Shown here: positions 1 through 8,202 of the stretch, one piece after another | How positions within the stretch are numbered: position 1 is the stretch's first letter | How the letters are laid out: each line of letters starts with the position of its first letter | Source: JALORV01 sp963791235 | GTDB lineage: Bacteria; Pseudomonadota; Gammaproteobacteria; Burkholderiales; Burkholderiaceae_F | DNA length: 64,000 bases | Direction of reading: 5' to 3' | Assembly: GCA_963791235.1 (NCBI GenBank) | Contig: CAWBRW010000029.1 | Location: 248,001-312,000 of the forward strand | Position numbers and translations under genes: made by a program | Notes under the pieces: model-generated | The model's input: only the letters and a program-made list of their open reading frames with translations | Databases searched by the model: none | What the model was told of the DNA's origin: nothing

Positions 1-341
1 TCGCCCCCACGGATGTCGCGCACCGCTTCGATGAATACGCGGCCGTCGTCGGTTTCCTCGCTCTCGCAGTTCGGCTCGCAGGAGTGGTTGATCCAGCGCG
101 CCGCATTGCCGCGGACTGACGCGTCAATCACCGTCTTGCCGTCCGACAGGGAGAAGAAGAACGTGTGGTTCGGATCCGCCGGATCCGACGGCGGGCGACG
201 GTCGGCCTCCTTCCACGTGATCCGCTCGCCGCGGTATTCGATGATGCGTTCGCCGGCCTTGATCTTGCGGGCGGCGTACACGCCGCGGCCGTGAACCTTG
301 GAGTTGCGAATGACTATGCGCGGCTTGCGCGTGGACGGCAT
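1..341 (-). CDS. SET domain protein-lysine methyltransferase-like, partial
   Basis: The gene runs off the left edge, so only about 113 N-terminal residues are visible. It begins MPSTRKPRIVIRNSKVHG, then GRGVYAARKIKAGERIIEYRGE, the opening strands of a SET domain, and carries the hallmark NHSCEPNC (knot-forming AdoMet-binding segment) followed by an acidic stretch and RVFIEAVRDI. SET proteins transfer methyl groups from AdoMet to lysine; the targets of short bacterial SET proteins are mostly unknown. The start is the ATG at 341, which gives the usual compact N-terminus. The Cys-rich post-SET part, if present, lies outside the window. The family call is firm; the substrate cannot be told. Confidence 0.85.
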   Translation of the reverse strand, partial: MPSTRKPRIVIRNSKVHGRGVYAARKIKAGERIIEYRGERITWKEADRRPPSDPADPNHTFFFSLSDGKTVIDASVRGNAARWINHSCEPNCESEETDDGRVFIEAVRDIRGG

Positions 342-449
342 CAGGATTCCTGCGAAAGGGAGTTATAGAAGTGTCGGACAGCGCGCTCGGGAAATGAGCG
401 GGCCGCAAGTATCGCAAATTGCGCACCCGGTTCGCCCAGGACCGTACGC

Positions 450-2537
450 TCAGCCATCAAGCAGTCGCTTGAATTCCTCGACCGGACTCGTCTTCAGCAC
501 GTCGAGCAGGTTGTTGAAGTGGTCGGACCATACCGAAAAGCCCCGGCACCGGCTCGATCACCTCGGCGACCGCCAGCGCCGCGCCGTTCAGCGCCTCAGG
601 TGTCGCGGCCAGCAGCACCCAGTCGCTCACGGACGCGGGCTCGGGCGGGTGATCGGAGATCAGCCGCACCTGCAGACCTTCCTCGCGGGCAATGTTGGCG
701 AGCACCGGCTTCAGGTCGAGGAAGCGATTCGAAATGTGGATCGCGAGTACGCCGCCCGGCGCCAGGTGCTGCATGTACAGCCGGATGGCCTCGCGCGTGA
801 TCAGGTGCACGGGGATCGAGTCGCTCGAGAACGCATCGATGGCCAGCACGTCGAACTTCTGCGGCGTGCCCTGCGCGAGTTCGCGCTCCAGCGACAGCCG
901 CGCGTCGCCGATCGCGAACTCGAGCTTCGCGGGCGAGGTGTTCAGGTAGTCGAAGCGGCTGCGGGCCAGTTTCAGCACGTCCGGATCGAGTTCGTAGAAA
1001 CGGATCGAGTCTCCTGCCCGTCCGTAGGCGGACAGCGTCCCCACGCCCAGCCCGACGACGCCGAGGCGCACCGGCCCGTCCGCCTGCTTGGCGCTGATCG
1101 CCCGACCCACTCCGGAGGTGCGGGCGTAGTAGGTGCCCGGCTCGAGGCGCTCCGGATGGATCGTGAACTGCTCGCCGTGCAGGATCACACCGTGCAGCAG
1201 GCGACGCACCTGGTATTCACCGCTGCCCTGCTCGCGCACGCGCAGCGTGCCGTAGAAGTTGCGCTCCATGAACACGACGTCGTTGCGCACGAAATCCAGG
1301 TACTCGATGCCGTACCAGCCAGTCGCCAGGGTCGCGACGATCGCCGGACCCACCAGCCAGCGGTTGCGCCAGGCGACGACCACGGCGAGGGCGGCGAGCA
1401 GCACGAGCGCAAGTCGGCAGCTCGTAGTAGGCCGGGAACAGGCGCGGCGCCACCAGGCCGACGAACAGCCCCCCGAGTGCTCCGCCCAGCGAGATCATCA
1501 GGTAGAAGTTCGTCAGGTAACGCGGCGCGGGCTTCCTGTGTGCCAGCTCGCCGTTGCAGAACAGGACAGACATGAACATGCCGAGGGTGTAGAGCGGCAC
1601 GGCGATGCCGATGTCGAGCACGCCCCGCGCAGCCGACAGCCCGGCGGCCATGCCGACGATCAGCATCAGCGTGAGGAACAGCCACCAGTTCTGCTCGTAC
1701 CAGCCACGTCCGCCTCGGCCTTCGAAGGCGATGACAAAGGTCAGAAGGTAGAGTGACAGCGGCAACACCCACAGGAACGGCACCGACGCGATGTTCTGCG
1801 TGATGTGGCTGGTGGAGGCGAGCAGCATCACCGAGGCGAGCGCGGAAAGGGCTAGCCACAGCAGGTAGTCGGTCGGGCGCGGCGGCGACGCGTCGGCACT
1901 GCCGTCTTCGCGCAAGGACTCGGCATTGCCCAGCGCGACGACGTGAGGGGCGGCGTCCTGCCGTCCGACCTTCCACGCCGAGATGCCGCAGGTCAGCACG
2001 AACGCCGCATAGGCGATGCTCCATGCGATCGACTGAGTCGTCGAACTCGTGAACGGTTCGATCGCGAACGGAAAAGCCAGCAGGCCGATCAGCGAGCCGA
2101 AGTTCGACAGCGCGAAGAGGCGGTAGACCGACTTCTCCGGAAAGCTCGGAGCGACCCACTTCTGCAGCAGCGGACCGGTCGTCGAAAGCAGGAAGTAGGG
2201 CAGGCCGATGGTCGCGACCAGCAGCACGATGATGCGCAGTGCGGCGTCGGCCTCGGCGGTCGGGCTTCAGCGCCGCGCTCGGCACGATCGGCAGGAACAG
2301 CAGGCTCGCGATCAACAACGCGATGTGCAGCCGCGACTGGGCGCGTGGGCTCAGGTGGCGGGTACTCAGGTGCGCATAGGTGTAGCCGGCGAGCAGGACG
2401 ACCTGGAAAAACACCAGGCAGGTGATCCACACCGCCGAGGTCCCGCCGAACCACGGCAGGATCTGCTTGGCGATGATCGGCTGCACCAGGAACAGCAGGA
2501 ATGCCGACAGCAGGATCGTGGAAGCGAAGAGCAGCAT
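450..2537 (-). pseudogene. Membrane-spanning spermidine synthase-like protein, three frameshifts
   Basis: Read across three frames this is one protein of about 694 residues. It has an N-terminal multi-helix membrane half (begins MLLFASTILLSAFLLFLVQP; contains GLPYFLLSTTGPLLQKW) and a C-terminal Rossmann methyltransferase-like half with GVVGLGVGTL, FYELDPDV and DVLAIDAFSSDSIP, as in spermidine synthase-like proteins fused to membrane domains. Single extra bases lie near 2255-2262 (after SAALKPD), near 1412-1416 (after AYYELP) and near 535-548 (before VWSDHFNNLLDVL); in each case one skipped base restores family-like sequence on both sides. The true stop is at 450-452. Polyamine synthesis is not established for this fused family. 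The gene is broken as sequenced, either a decaying gene or uncorrected errors. Confidence 0.8.
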
Positions 2538-2589
2538 GACAGCCGGGCCGGGCGCAAAGCGGGCGATTGTAGGCGGGGTGCGGCGGTCC

Positions 2590-2707
2590 TCGTGTACGCG
2601 ACCCAGCGGGTCGCACGTGCACTCGGACCGGAAACGGCAATTAGTCGGCTGCGCTCCGGAGCGGCCGCGCGCTCCGCCGAAATCAACCGCGGGCACCCCA
2701 CCCCGTG
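2590..2707 (-). repeat. Intergenic hairpin repeat, copy A (inverted)
   Basis: First of three copies of the same intergenic element, here in reverse orientation. The shared core contains GGCCGCTCCGGAGCGCAGCC (reverse complement on this strand, about 2648-2672). It is followed, reading the minus strand, by a GTGCACGT box, a hairpin and a GTACACGAG box. The hairpin here is GCGACCC paired with GGGTCGC (2598-2604 with 2608-2614) around a 3-base loop. The element sits just upstream of the membrane/spermidine synthase-like gene. No coding potential is evident. Confidence 0.7.
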
Positions 2708-2764
2708 ATGCACCGCGACCGTTGGTGGTTCGCCTTTCCCTCCCCTCCTGGAGGGGAAGGTGAG

Positions 2765-2950
2765 GGAGGGGTGTCAACACCCTCCCGCGTGGCGGGAGGG
2801 CAGGGTGGGTGCCGTGTCGTTGCTCATCGGCGAAGCGCGCGGCCGCTCCGGAGCGCAGCCGACTAACAAATCGGAGCGAGTGCACGTGCGACCGCGTAGC
2901 GGTCGCGTACACGAGCGACGCCGAGCCTCGCGTACACGAGCGACGCGGGT
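2765..2950 (+). repeat. Intergenic hairpin repeat, copy B
   Basis: Second copy, direct orientation. A GC-rich hairpin (CTCCCGCG...CGGGAG) and GCAGGGTGGG precede the conserved core (about 2833-2862). The GTGCACGT box and the stem GCGACCGC with GCGGTCGC (2888-2895 with 2899-2906) follow. The segment CGCGTACACGAGCGACGC is then repeated in tandem (2905-2922 and 2930-2947), ending against the stop codon of the minus-strand lipoprotein gene. Copies A and B fill the 413-base gap 2538-2950; I see no gene there. Confidence 0.7.
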
Positions 2951-4438
2951 CTAGTTCGGCGCGTGAATGTTGCTGCCGGGCAGGCAGGGGTCGAGGTCGG
3001 CGCCGAAGGCGACGCGATCGATGTTTCCCGCCGTGCTGTTGTTGTTCACCGAGACGAACTGTTTCACGGCGCCGGCGAAGCTGCCGGTCCGGGCGGCGCG
3101 ACCGTACGGGTCGCTGTACCAGGTCGTCGTCGAACCGCCGCCGTTGGTGATGCGCGTCGCGCCCAGCGTCACGACACGGCGGCAGCCGTTGAAGACGCTG
3201 CGGGGATCGTCGTAAGCGATGCGGTTGATGCGCAGTGTCGCCGGCCCGTTGGGCGCGATCGCTTCGCATTCTGGGCCCCGCGCCTGCCGCACGATCTCGG
3301 AGGAGCGCAGGGGATCGTCGATGAGAACGCCTGTGGCGCTGATGCCGATGTAACAGAGGTCGATGCTGCGCGCGACGGCATTGAGGCGCGTGACGTCGAA
3401 GTAGCGTGAAGGCGACGTGACCGCATACGACGGGTCGAGGTACACGAGTTCGGCGCCGTCGGTGCGTCGCAGTGTGAGTGCCGAGTACCAGGTTTCGGTG
3501 AGTCCGCCGATGAAGTCCGAGGTTTCGCGCACGGGAACAAGGATCGCGTCGTAGACACTCTCCGCCCGCGGGATCACGCGTCCGCGCTCCGTTCCGCCCT
3601 GCGGCGAATTGATGGGGTCCGGGGTGCCGAAGCGCAACGTCACGAAGGTGTTGTCGGCCTGCTCCACCGTGAACTCACCGGGGTTGCCGAAGGTCGTCAT
3701 CGCGGCGACGATGACCTTGCCGCCGAAGCTTGTGACGTCTGCGCCCCGGTTGCAGTCGATCGCGTACAGCATCTCGTGCAGATTGCTGGCGTAGGCGTCG
3801 GTGGAATGGGTTTCCTGGTGCAGCATCGAGAGGGCATCGCAGGCGAGGTCAAAGGTCTGCAGCTGCCCGTTGAGCGTGCGGGTTCGCGCGATGCCGTTTT
3901 CCCAGGCGATCTTGTAGCCGACATGGTCCTCGTCGCGGTTGGCGCTCGGCAGGCCGTTTGCGGCGTTGTAGGCGCGCAGCTGCTCGGCGGCATAGCCAAA
4001 CGGCACACCGCTGACATCGCGTTCGGCGGTATCGATCGTGCCGTTGCTGTTGGCGTCAAAGGCGTAATGGTTGCGGATCGAGTCCCACAGCGCGGAGCCG
4101 CGCGGGTCGCGGCCGTGCTCGTGGCCGAATGAGCAGAGGCGGCTGGTGGCCGGGTCGGTCGCGGTTGGCGCATGCCACGTCGGGTACTTCTTGCCGTCGG
4201 GACCGACGACGAAATACGTGTCGTGAAAGTCCTTCGTGCAGGTGTCATACGTGGTGTTGGGCGTCCACCTGCCCATCGCCGCGCTGTTGGGCCGCGTCCC
4301 GTCGGGAGGATCGCTGTCATCCTCGTCGCTCGTGCCTTCGCAGGAAATCAGCGCCGCGCCGGTCAGCAGGAACATCGCCGCCAGCGGGGCGGCGGCGCGC
4401 AGCAGCGCGAGCAAGCGGGATCGAGATGAGGCGTTCAT
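2951..4438 (-). CDS. Hypothetical secreted lipoprotein
   Basis: A 495-residue protein of unknown function. The N-terminus has basic residues, a hydrophobic stretch and a lipobox ending LISC at about residue 33, so it should be exported and lipid-anchored. An acidic DEDDSDPPDG linker follows. The mature part contains DANSNGTIDTAE, which resembles a calcium-binding EF-hand-type loop, several cysteines (for example CTKD, RLCSFGHEHGRD), and no domain that I recognise. It starts 4 bases after the end of the DUF2905 gene and so is probably the last gene of the topB transcript. Its stop codon adjoins repeat copy B. Confidence 0.7.
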   Translation of the reverse strand: MNASSRSRLLALLRAAAPLAAMFLLTGAALISCEGTSDEDDSDPPDGTRPNSAAMGRWTPNTTYDTCTKDFHDTYFVVGPDGKKYPTWHAPTATDPATSRLCSFGHEHGRDPRGSALWDSIRNHYAFDANSNGTIDTAERDVSGVPFGYAAEQLRAYNAANGLPSANRDEDHVGYKIAWENGIARTRTLNGQLQTFDLACDALSMLHQETHSTDAYASNLHEMLYAIDCNRGADVTSFGGKVIVAAMTTFGNPGEFTVEQADNTFVTLRFGTPDPINSPQGGTERGRVIPRAESVYDAILVPVRETSDFIGGLTETWYSALTLRRTDGAELVYLDPSYAVTSPSRYFDVTRLNAVARSIDLCYIGISATGVLIDDPLRSSEIVRQARGPECEAIAPNGPATLRINRIAYDDPRSVFNGCRRVVTLGATRITNGGGSTTTWYSDPYGRAARTGSFAGAVKQFVSVNNNSTAGNIDRVAFGADLDPCLPGSNIHAPN

Positions 4439-4442
4439 CAGT

Positions 4443-4643
4443 TCAGCGGCGCAGCAGCCAGAGGATCAGTGTGACGATGATCGAGACGACCAGCGAGGTG
4501 GTGAGCGGAAAGTAGAAGGAGAAACCCTCGCGCTGCACGTGGAAGTCACCCGGCAGTCGGCCGAGCCCGAGCCGGGCCAGCCACGGCCACAGGAGGCCGA
4601 GCAGGATCGCTGCGATGCCGGCGATGATCAGGAAGCGCTGCAT
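4443..4643 (-). CDS. DUF2905 family small membrane protein
   Basis: A 66-residue protein beginning MQRFLIIAGIAAILLGLLWP, with two hydrophobic helices separated by GLGRLPGDFHVQREGFSFYFP. This GRLPGD...FYFP segment followed by a C-terminal helix is the DUF2905 pattern; the biochemical role is unknown. I chose the ATG at 4643 because the family starts directly with the first helix. It lies between topB (66 bases upstream) and the lipoprotein gene (4 bases downstream), so co-transcription is likely. Confidence 0.85.
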   Translation of the reverse strand: MQRFLIIAGIAAILLGLLWPWLARLGLGRLPGDFHVQREGFSFYFPLTTSLVVSIIVTLILWLLRR

Positions 4644-4709
4644 TGGTCCAGCATAGCCGAGCGCACGCAGCTCGGAGAATGACGCGCTTGGATGAAGCAC
4701 GCGACCGCG

Positions 4710-7400
4710 TTACTTGCGCGCGGTCTTGGCTGTCTTGCGCGCCGCGGCCTTGGTGGCTGCCTTGGCCGGGCGCTTGGCCGCGCTCTTGGCCGGGGCTTTC
4801 GCGGCCGAACGGGTCTTCGACGCCTTGGCCGCGGGGGCCAAGGCGTCGCCGTTCGCCGGTGGCGCCGCCGCCGTTCGACCTGTCGCCCGCTTCGGCGTCG
4901 CGTCGCCCGCCGCCTCCGCGGCAGGCTTTGCACGCGCAGTCTTTGCCGGCGCCTTGGTGCGCGGCTCGAACTCGAAGCCCACCGTGCCGTCCGGCTTGCG
5001 CACCAGAAAGGCCGCGAACTTGCGCCGCGTGCGGTTGGACACGAAGGCGCGCAGCACGTCGGTACGGCCGCCGTTCAGCAACTTCTCCATCTGCGCGCGC
5101 TCGATCGGCTGCTGCAGGATCACCTTGCCGGAGCGGAAATCACAGGTCTTCGCCGGGCCGGTAGCGCGTTCGCACAGGTAGTTCATCGGCTGCTCGAACA
5201 CGCGTCCGCCGCACTTCGGGCACGGGCCGATCGGTTGCTGGCCGGAGAAATCGACCGCTTCGTCCGAGGCGCCGTCGTCGCTGCCCTGGCCGAAGTCGAA
5301 CTCGAGCTTGAATTCGGGCGTCAGCTTGAGCACGGCCGAAAACGGCCGTCCCATCTTGCTGATGAAGCCCGACATCGGTCCGATCGTGCCCTTGCCCAGC
5401 AGCTCCTCGACCTCCTCGACCTCGAGCGAGCGGCTGCCCGGATGCTTCGGAATCGAGAAGTCGCAGCTGGAGCAGGCAAAGCGGCGATAGTTCTCGACGA
5501 CTGTCTTGCCACACTTCGGGCAAGGAGTGCTCAGTTGTGCCGGGTCTTCGATCGGCACGGTGTCGGATTCATAACTCTTCGCGCGCTCGACAATCTTCTG
5601 CGTCATGCCGGCAATCTCGCGCATGAAAAGATCGCGCTTGAGCCGGCCGCGTTCCATCTGTGCCAGCTTGAATTCCCATTCCCCGGTCAGTTCTGGCGCA
5701 GTCAACTCGGGCACGTCGAGACCCTTGAGCAGCGTCATCAGGTCGAACGCCTTGCGCGTGGGGCGCAGATCCTTGCCGTCGCGCACCATGTAACGCTGAT
5801 CGATCAGGTTCTCGATGATCTGCGCGCGTGTGGCCGGCGTGCCGAGACCCTTGCCGGCCATCGCCGCGCGCAGTTCGTCGTCCTCGATCAGCTTGCCGGC
5901 GCCTTCCATCGCGGTCAGCAGCGTCGCCTCGGTGTAGCGCGGCGGTGGCCGCGTGGCCAGTGGCACCGCCTCGATTTCGGTCGTGCGCACGCGCTCGTCG
6001 GGCTCGACCTTGACCAGCGAACCTTGCTCCTCGACTGCCTCGCGCCCGTAGATCGCGAGCCAGCCGGGCTCGATCAGCACCTTGCCTTCCGTCTTGAAGG
6101 CGTGGCCTTCGACGCGGGTGATGCGGGTCGTCACCATGTACTCGGCCGCCGGGAAGAACACAGCGAGGAAGCGCTTGACGACCAGGTCGTAGAGCTTGGC
6201 CTCGACCTCCGACAGGTGCCCCGGCGCCTGCGGCGTCGGGATGATCGCGAAGTGATCCGAGATCTTCGAGTTGTCGAAAATGCGCTTGTTCGGACGCACC
6301 CACCCGTTCTTCTGCACTTGCTTGGCAAAGGTCTTGTAGCTGGTCTGCCCAGCGAGTTCCTCCATCGTCTTCTTGACAACGCCGAGGTAGTCCTCGGGCA
6401 GCGCGCGCGCGTCGGTACGCGGATACGTCAATACCTTGTGCCGCTCATACAGCGCCTGAGCGATCGACAGCGTGGTCTTGGCCGAGAAACCGAACTTGCC
6501 GTTCGCTTCCCGCTGCAGCGATGTCAGGTCGAACAGCAGCGGCGACAGCTGCGTGCTCGGCTTGGCTTCCTCGGTGACGTCGCCGGGCTTGCCGGCACAC
6601 GCGGCGGCGATGGCCGCCGCACTGGCGTCGTCCCACAGGCGCTCGGCGCGAGCGTCGGGGTCGTCATTCTTCTTGAAGGCTTCGTCGATCCAGCGGCCGT
6701 CGTACTGGCCGGCCTTCGCATCGAACTTCGCGCGCACTTCCCAGTAATTGCGCGCTACAAATCGGCGGATCTTGTCCTCGCGCTCGGCAACGATGGCCAG
6801 CGTCGGCGTCTGCACGCGACCGACAGTAGTCAGATAGAAGCCGCCTTCCTTGCTGTTGAAGGCGGTCATGGCCCGCGTGCCGTTGATGCCGACCAGCCAG
6901 TCGGCTTCGGAACGGCTGCGCGCCGCGTCTGCCAATGGCAGCATCTCGTCGTCGCTGCGCAGTGTCTCGAACGCCTCGCGGATCGACGCCGGTGTCATCG
7001 ACTGCAGCCACAAGCGTCGCAGCGGCTGGCGCGCTTTCGCCGCCTGCACGATGTAACGGAAGATGAGTTCCCCCTCGCGGCCGGCGTCGCAGGCGTTGAC
7101 GAGCTCGGTGACGTCCTTGCGCTTGAGCAGCCTTAACAGCACCTTCAACCGCGCCTCGGCCTTGGCGATCGGCGCCAGTTCGAAGTGGGGCGGGATCACC
7201 GGCAGGTGCGTGAAGGTCCACTTGCCGCGCTTGACGTCGTGGGACTCGGGCGCTTTGAGTTCCAGCAGATGGCCGACGGCGGAGGACAGCACGTAGCGGT
7301 CGCTCTCGAAGTAGTCCTGCTGCTTCGTGAAGCCGCCCAGCGCGCGCGCGATGTCGGCGGCGACGGAGGGTTTCTCGGCAATGATCAGGGCCTTGGACAT
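4710..7400 (-). CDS. topB: DNA topoisomerase III
   Basis: An 896-residue type IA topoisomerase that cuts one DNA strand and passes the other through, removing negative supercoils and resolving linked DNA. It has the N-terminal TOPRIM with AEKPSVA and the acidic DAGREGE (residues 105-111), the catalytic tyrosine in TYPRTDARALP (Y326), GRVQTPTLAIV, and a C-terminal zinc-ribbon-like region with two CPKCG motifs. The tail after about residue 800 is Ala/Lys-rich and probably binds DNA non-specifically. The start MSKALIIAEKPS matches the family, yet there is no Shine-Dalgarno sequence before it; a terminator-like hairpin ends 10 bases upstream. Confidence 0.93.
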   Translation of the reverse strand: MSKALIIAEKPSVAADIARALGGFTKQQDYFESDRYVLSSAVGHLLELKAPESHDVKRGKWTFTHLPVIPPHFELAPIAKAEARLKVLLRLLKRKDVTELVNACDAGREGELIFRYIVQAAKARQPLRRLWLQSMTPASIREAFETLRSDDEMLPLADAARSRSEADWLVGINGTRAMTAFNSKEGGFYLTTVGRVQTPTLAIVAEREDKIRRFVARNYWEVRAKFDAKAGQYDGRWIDEAFKKNDDPDARAERLWDDASAAAIAAACAGKPGDVTEEAKPSTQLSPLLFDLTSLQREANGKFGFSAKTTLSIAQALYERHKVLTYPRTDARALPEDYLGVVKKTMEELAGQTSYKTFAKQVQKNGWVRPNKRIFDNSKISDHFAIIPTPQAPGHLSEVEAKLYDLVVKRFLAVFFPAAEYMVTTRITRVEGHAFKTEGKVLIEPGWLAIYGREAVEEQGSLVKVEPDERVRTTEIEAVPLATRPPPRYTEATLLTAMEGAGKLIEDDELRAAMAGKGLGTPATRAQIIENLIDQRYMVRDGKDLRPTRKAFDLMTLLKGLDVPELTAPELTGEWEFKLAQMERGRLKRDLFMREIAGMTQKIVERAKSYESDTVPIEDPAQLSTPCPKCGKTVVENYRRFACSSCDFSIPKHPGSRSLEVEEVEELLGKGTIGPMSGFISKMGRPFSAVLKLTPEFKLEFDFGQGSDDGASDEAVDFSGQQPIGPCPKCGGRVFEQPMNYLCERATGPAKTCDFRSGKVILQQPIERAQMEKLLNGGRTDVLRAFVSNRTRRKFAAFLVRKPDGTVGFEFEPRTKAPAKTARAKPAAEAAGDATPKRATGRTAAAPPANGDALAPAAKASKTRSAAKAPAKSAAKRPAKAATKAAARKTAKTARK

Positions 7401-7405
7401 GCAGA

Positions 7406-7433
7406 AAAATAGGCCGCCAACACATGGCGGCCT
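7406..7433 (-). terminator. Intrinsic terminator-like hairpin immediately before topB
   Basis: Read on the minus strand, AGGCCGCCA pairs perfectly with TGGCGGCCT (9 bp, 7425-7433 with 7411-7419) around a 5-base loop and is followed by ATTTTT. It ends about 5-10 bases before the topB start codon. It could end transcripts from smg or act as an attenuator for topB. Confidence 0.65.
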
Positions 7434-7554
7434 GTCCTTATATGAGCTGAGCTCTCTTTTTTCAGGATAACAACGAATCCGGAAACCCGTGCAAGTGCCC
7501 GGCCCAGCGGAACAATTCGTCTTTTGCGCGGTACCCGGAAGCGCGGGCTTTCGT

Positions 7555-7700
7555 CACGCTCCCGCGCGGCGAGAGCGCAGGGTGGGGCGCCTTGCAGTTG
7601 GACTTCGGCGGAGCGCGCGGCCGCTCCGGAGCGCAGCCGACTTTTCAAATCGCCGAGGGTGCACGTGCGATCGGCGAGGCCGATCGCGTACACCCGAGGC
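7555..7700 (+). repeat. Intergenic hairpin repeat, copy C
   Basis: Third copy, direct orientation, filling much of the 302-base gap between smg and topB. It has the same order as copy B: a CTCCCGCG...GCGAGAG hairpin, GCAGGGTGGG, the core GGCCGCTCCGGAGCGCAGCC (about 7618-7638), a GTGCACGT box, a hairpin and GTACAC. The hairpin here is GCGATCGGC paired with GCCGATCGC (7667-7675 with 7679-7687). It differs from copies A and B yet remains fully paired. It ends 16 bases from the smg stop codon. Confidence 0.7.
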
Positions 7701-7702
7701 GT

Positions 7703-8161
7703 TCAGTGCAGGTCGCGCTCGGAACCGTCGTGCAGGAGCTCCTCGAGCAGCAGCACGTCGATGTCGACCTGCTGGCTCCAGAGGACCATCAACACGATCA
7801 CCTTGAGCATCTCGAGCGGGATCGGTGTGTCCTCGATCGCCAGGGCGCGCTCGATGACGATCTCGCGCTGGGTCGGCGTGAGTTGCCCTGCGTTCTCGAG
7901 GAAGCTTAGAAATCCGACTGATTCAGTGCCGAGCCGCTCGGTTTCGATCGCCGCGTAAACGCGGAAGGATCCGTCGCTTTCCGGACCCACAGCGACTGAT
8001 TGCTCGGTGACGTGTTCCAGTCCTTGCAGCCAGGCCAGCGCCTCGTTGATCTCCTCGTCGTCAAAACCCGCCGCGGTGAGCTTGCGGGAAAGCGAGTCGG
8101 CATCCGGGCACGCATGCGGGGCGCCGTAGTTTTCGTACAGATAGACGAGGACGTCGAACAC
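7703..8161 (-). CDS. smg: Smg family protein (DUF494)
   Basis: A 152-residue protein starting MFDVLVYLYENYGAPHACPD and containing LSRKLTAAGFDDEEINEALAWL, the Smg signature. The length is normal. Smg proteins lie beside dprA in many proteobacteria, but their function is not established. The gene is 41 bases downstream of dprA in the same direction. A GC-rich hairpin repeat follows its stop codon. Confidence 0.9.
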   Translation of the reverse strand: MFDVLVYLYENYGAPHACPDADSLSRKLTAAGFDDEEINEALAWLQGLEHVTEQSVAVGPESDGSFRVYAAIETERLGTESVGFLSFLENAGQLTPTQREIVIERALAIEDTPIPLEMLKVIVLMVLWSQQVDIDVLLLEELLHDGSERDLH

Positions 8162-8202
8162 CGTGGCTGGACTCTATGCGAGCAGGCGGCGGCTGTAAAG
8201 CC

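Noticed and set aside
2735..2810. Strong GC-rich hairpins that look like a terminator
   Set aside because: No T tract follows on either strand; better treated as part of the repeat pair.
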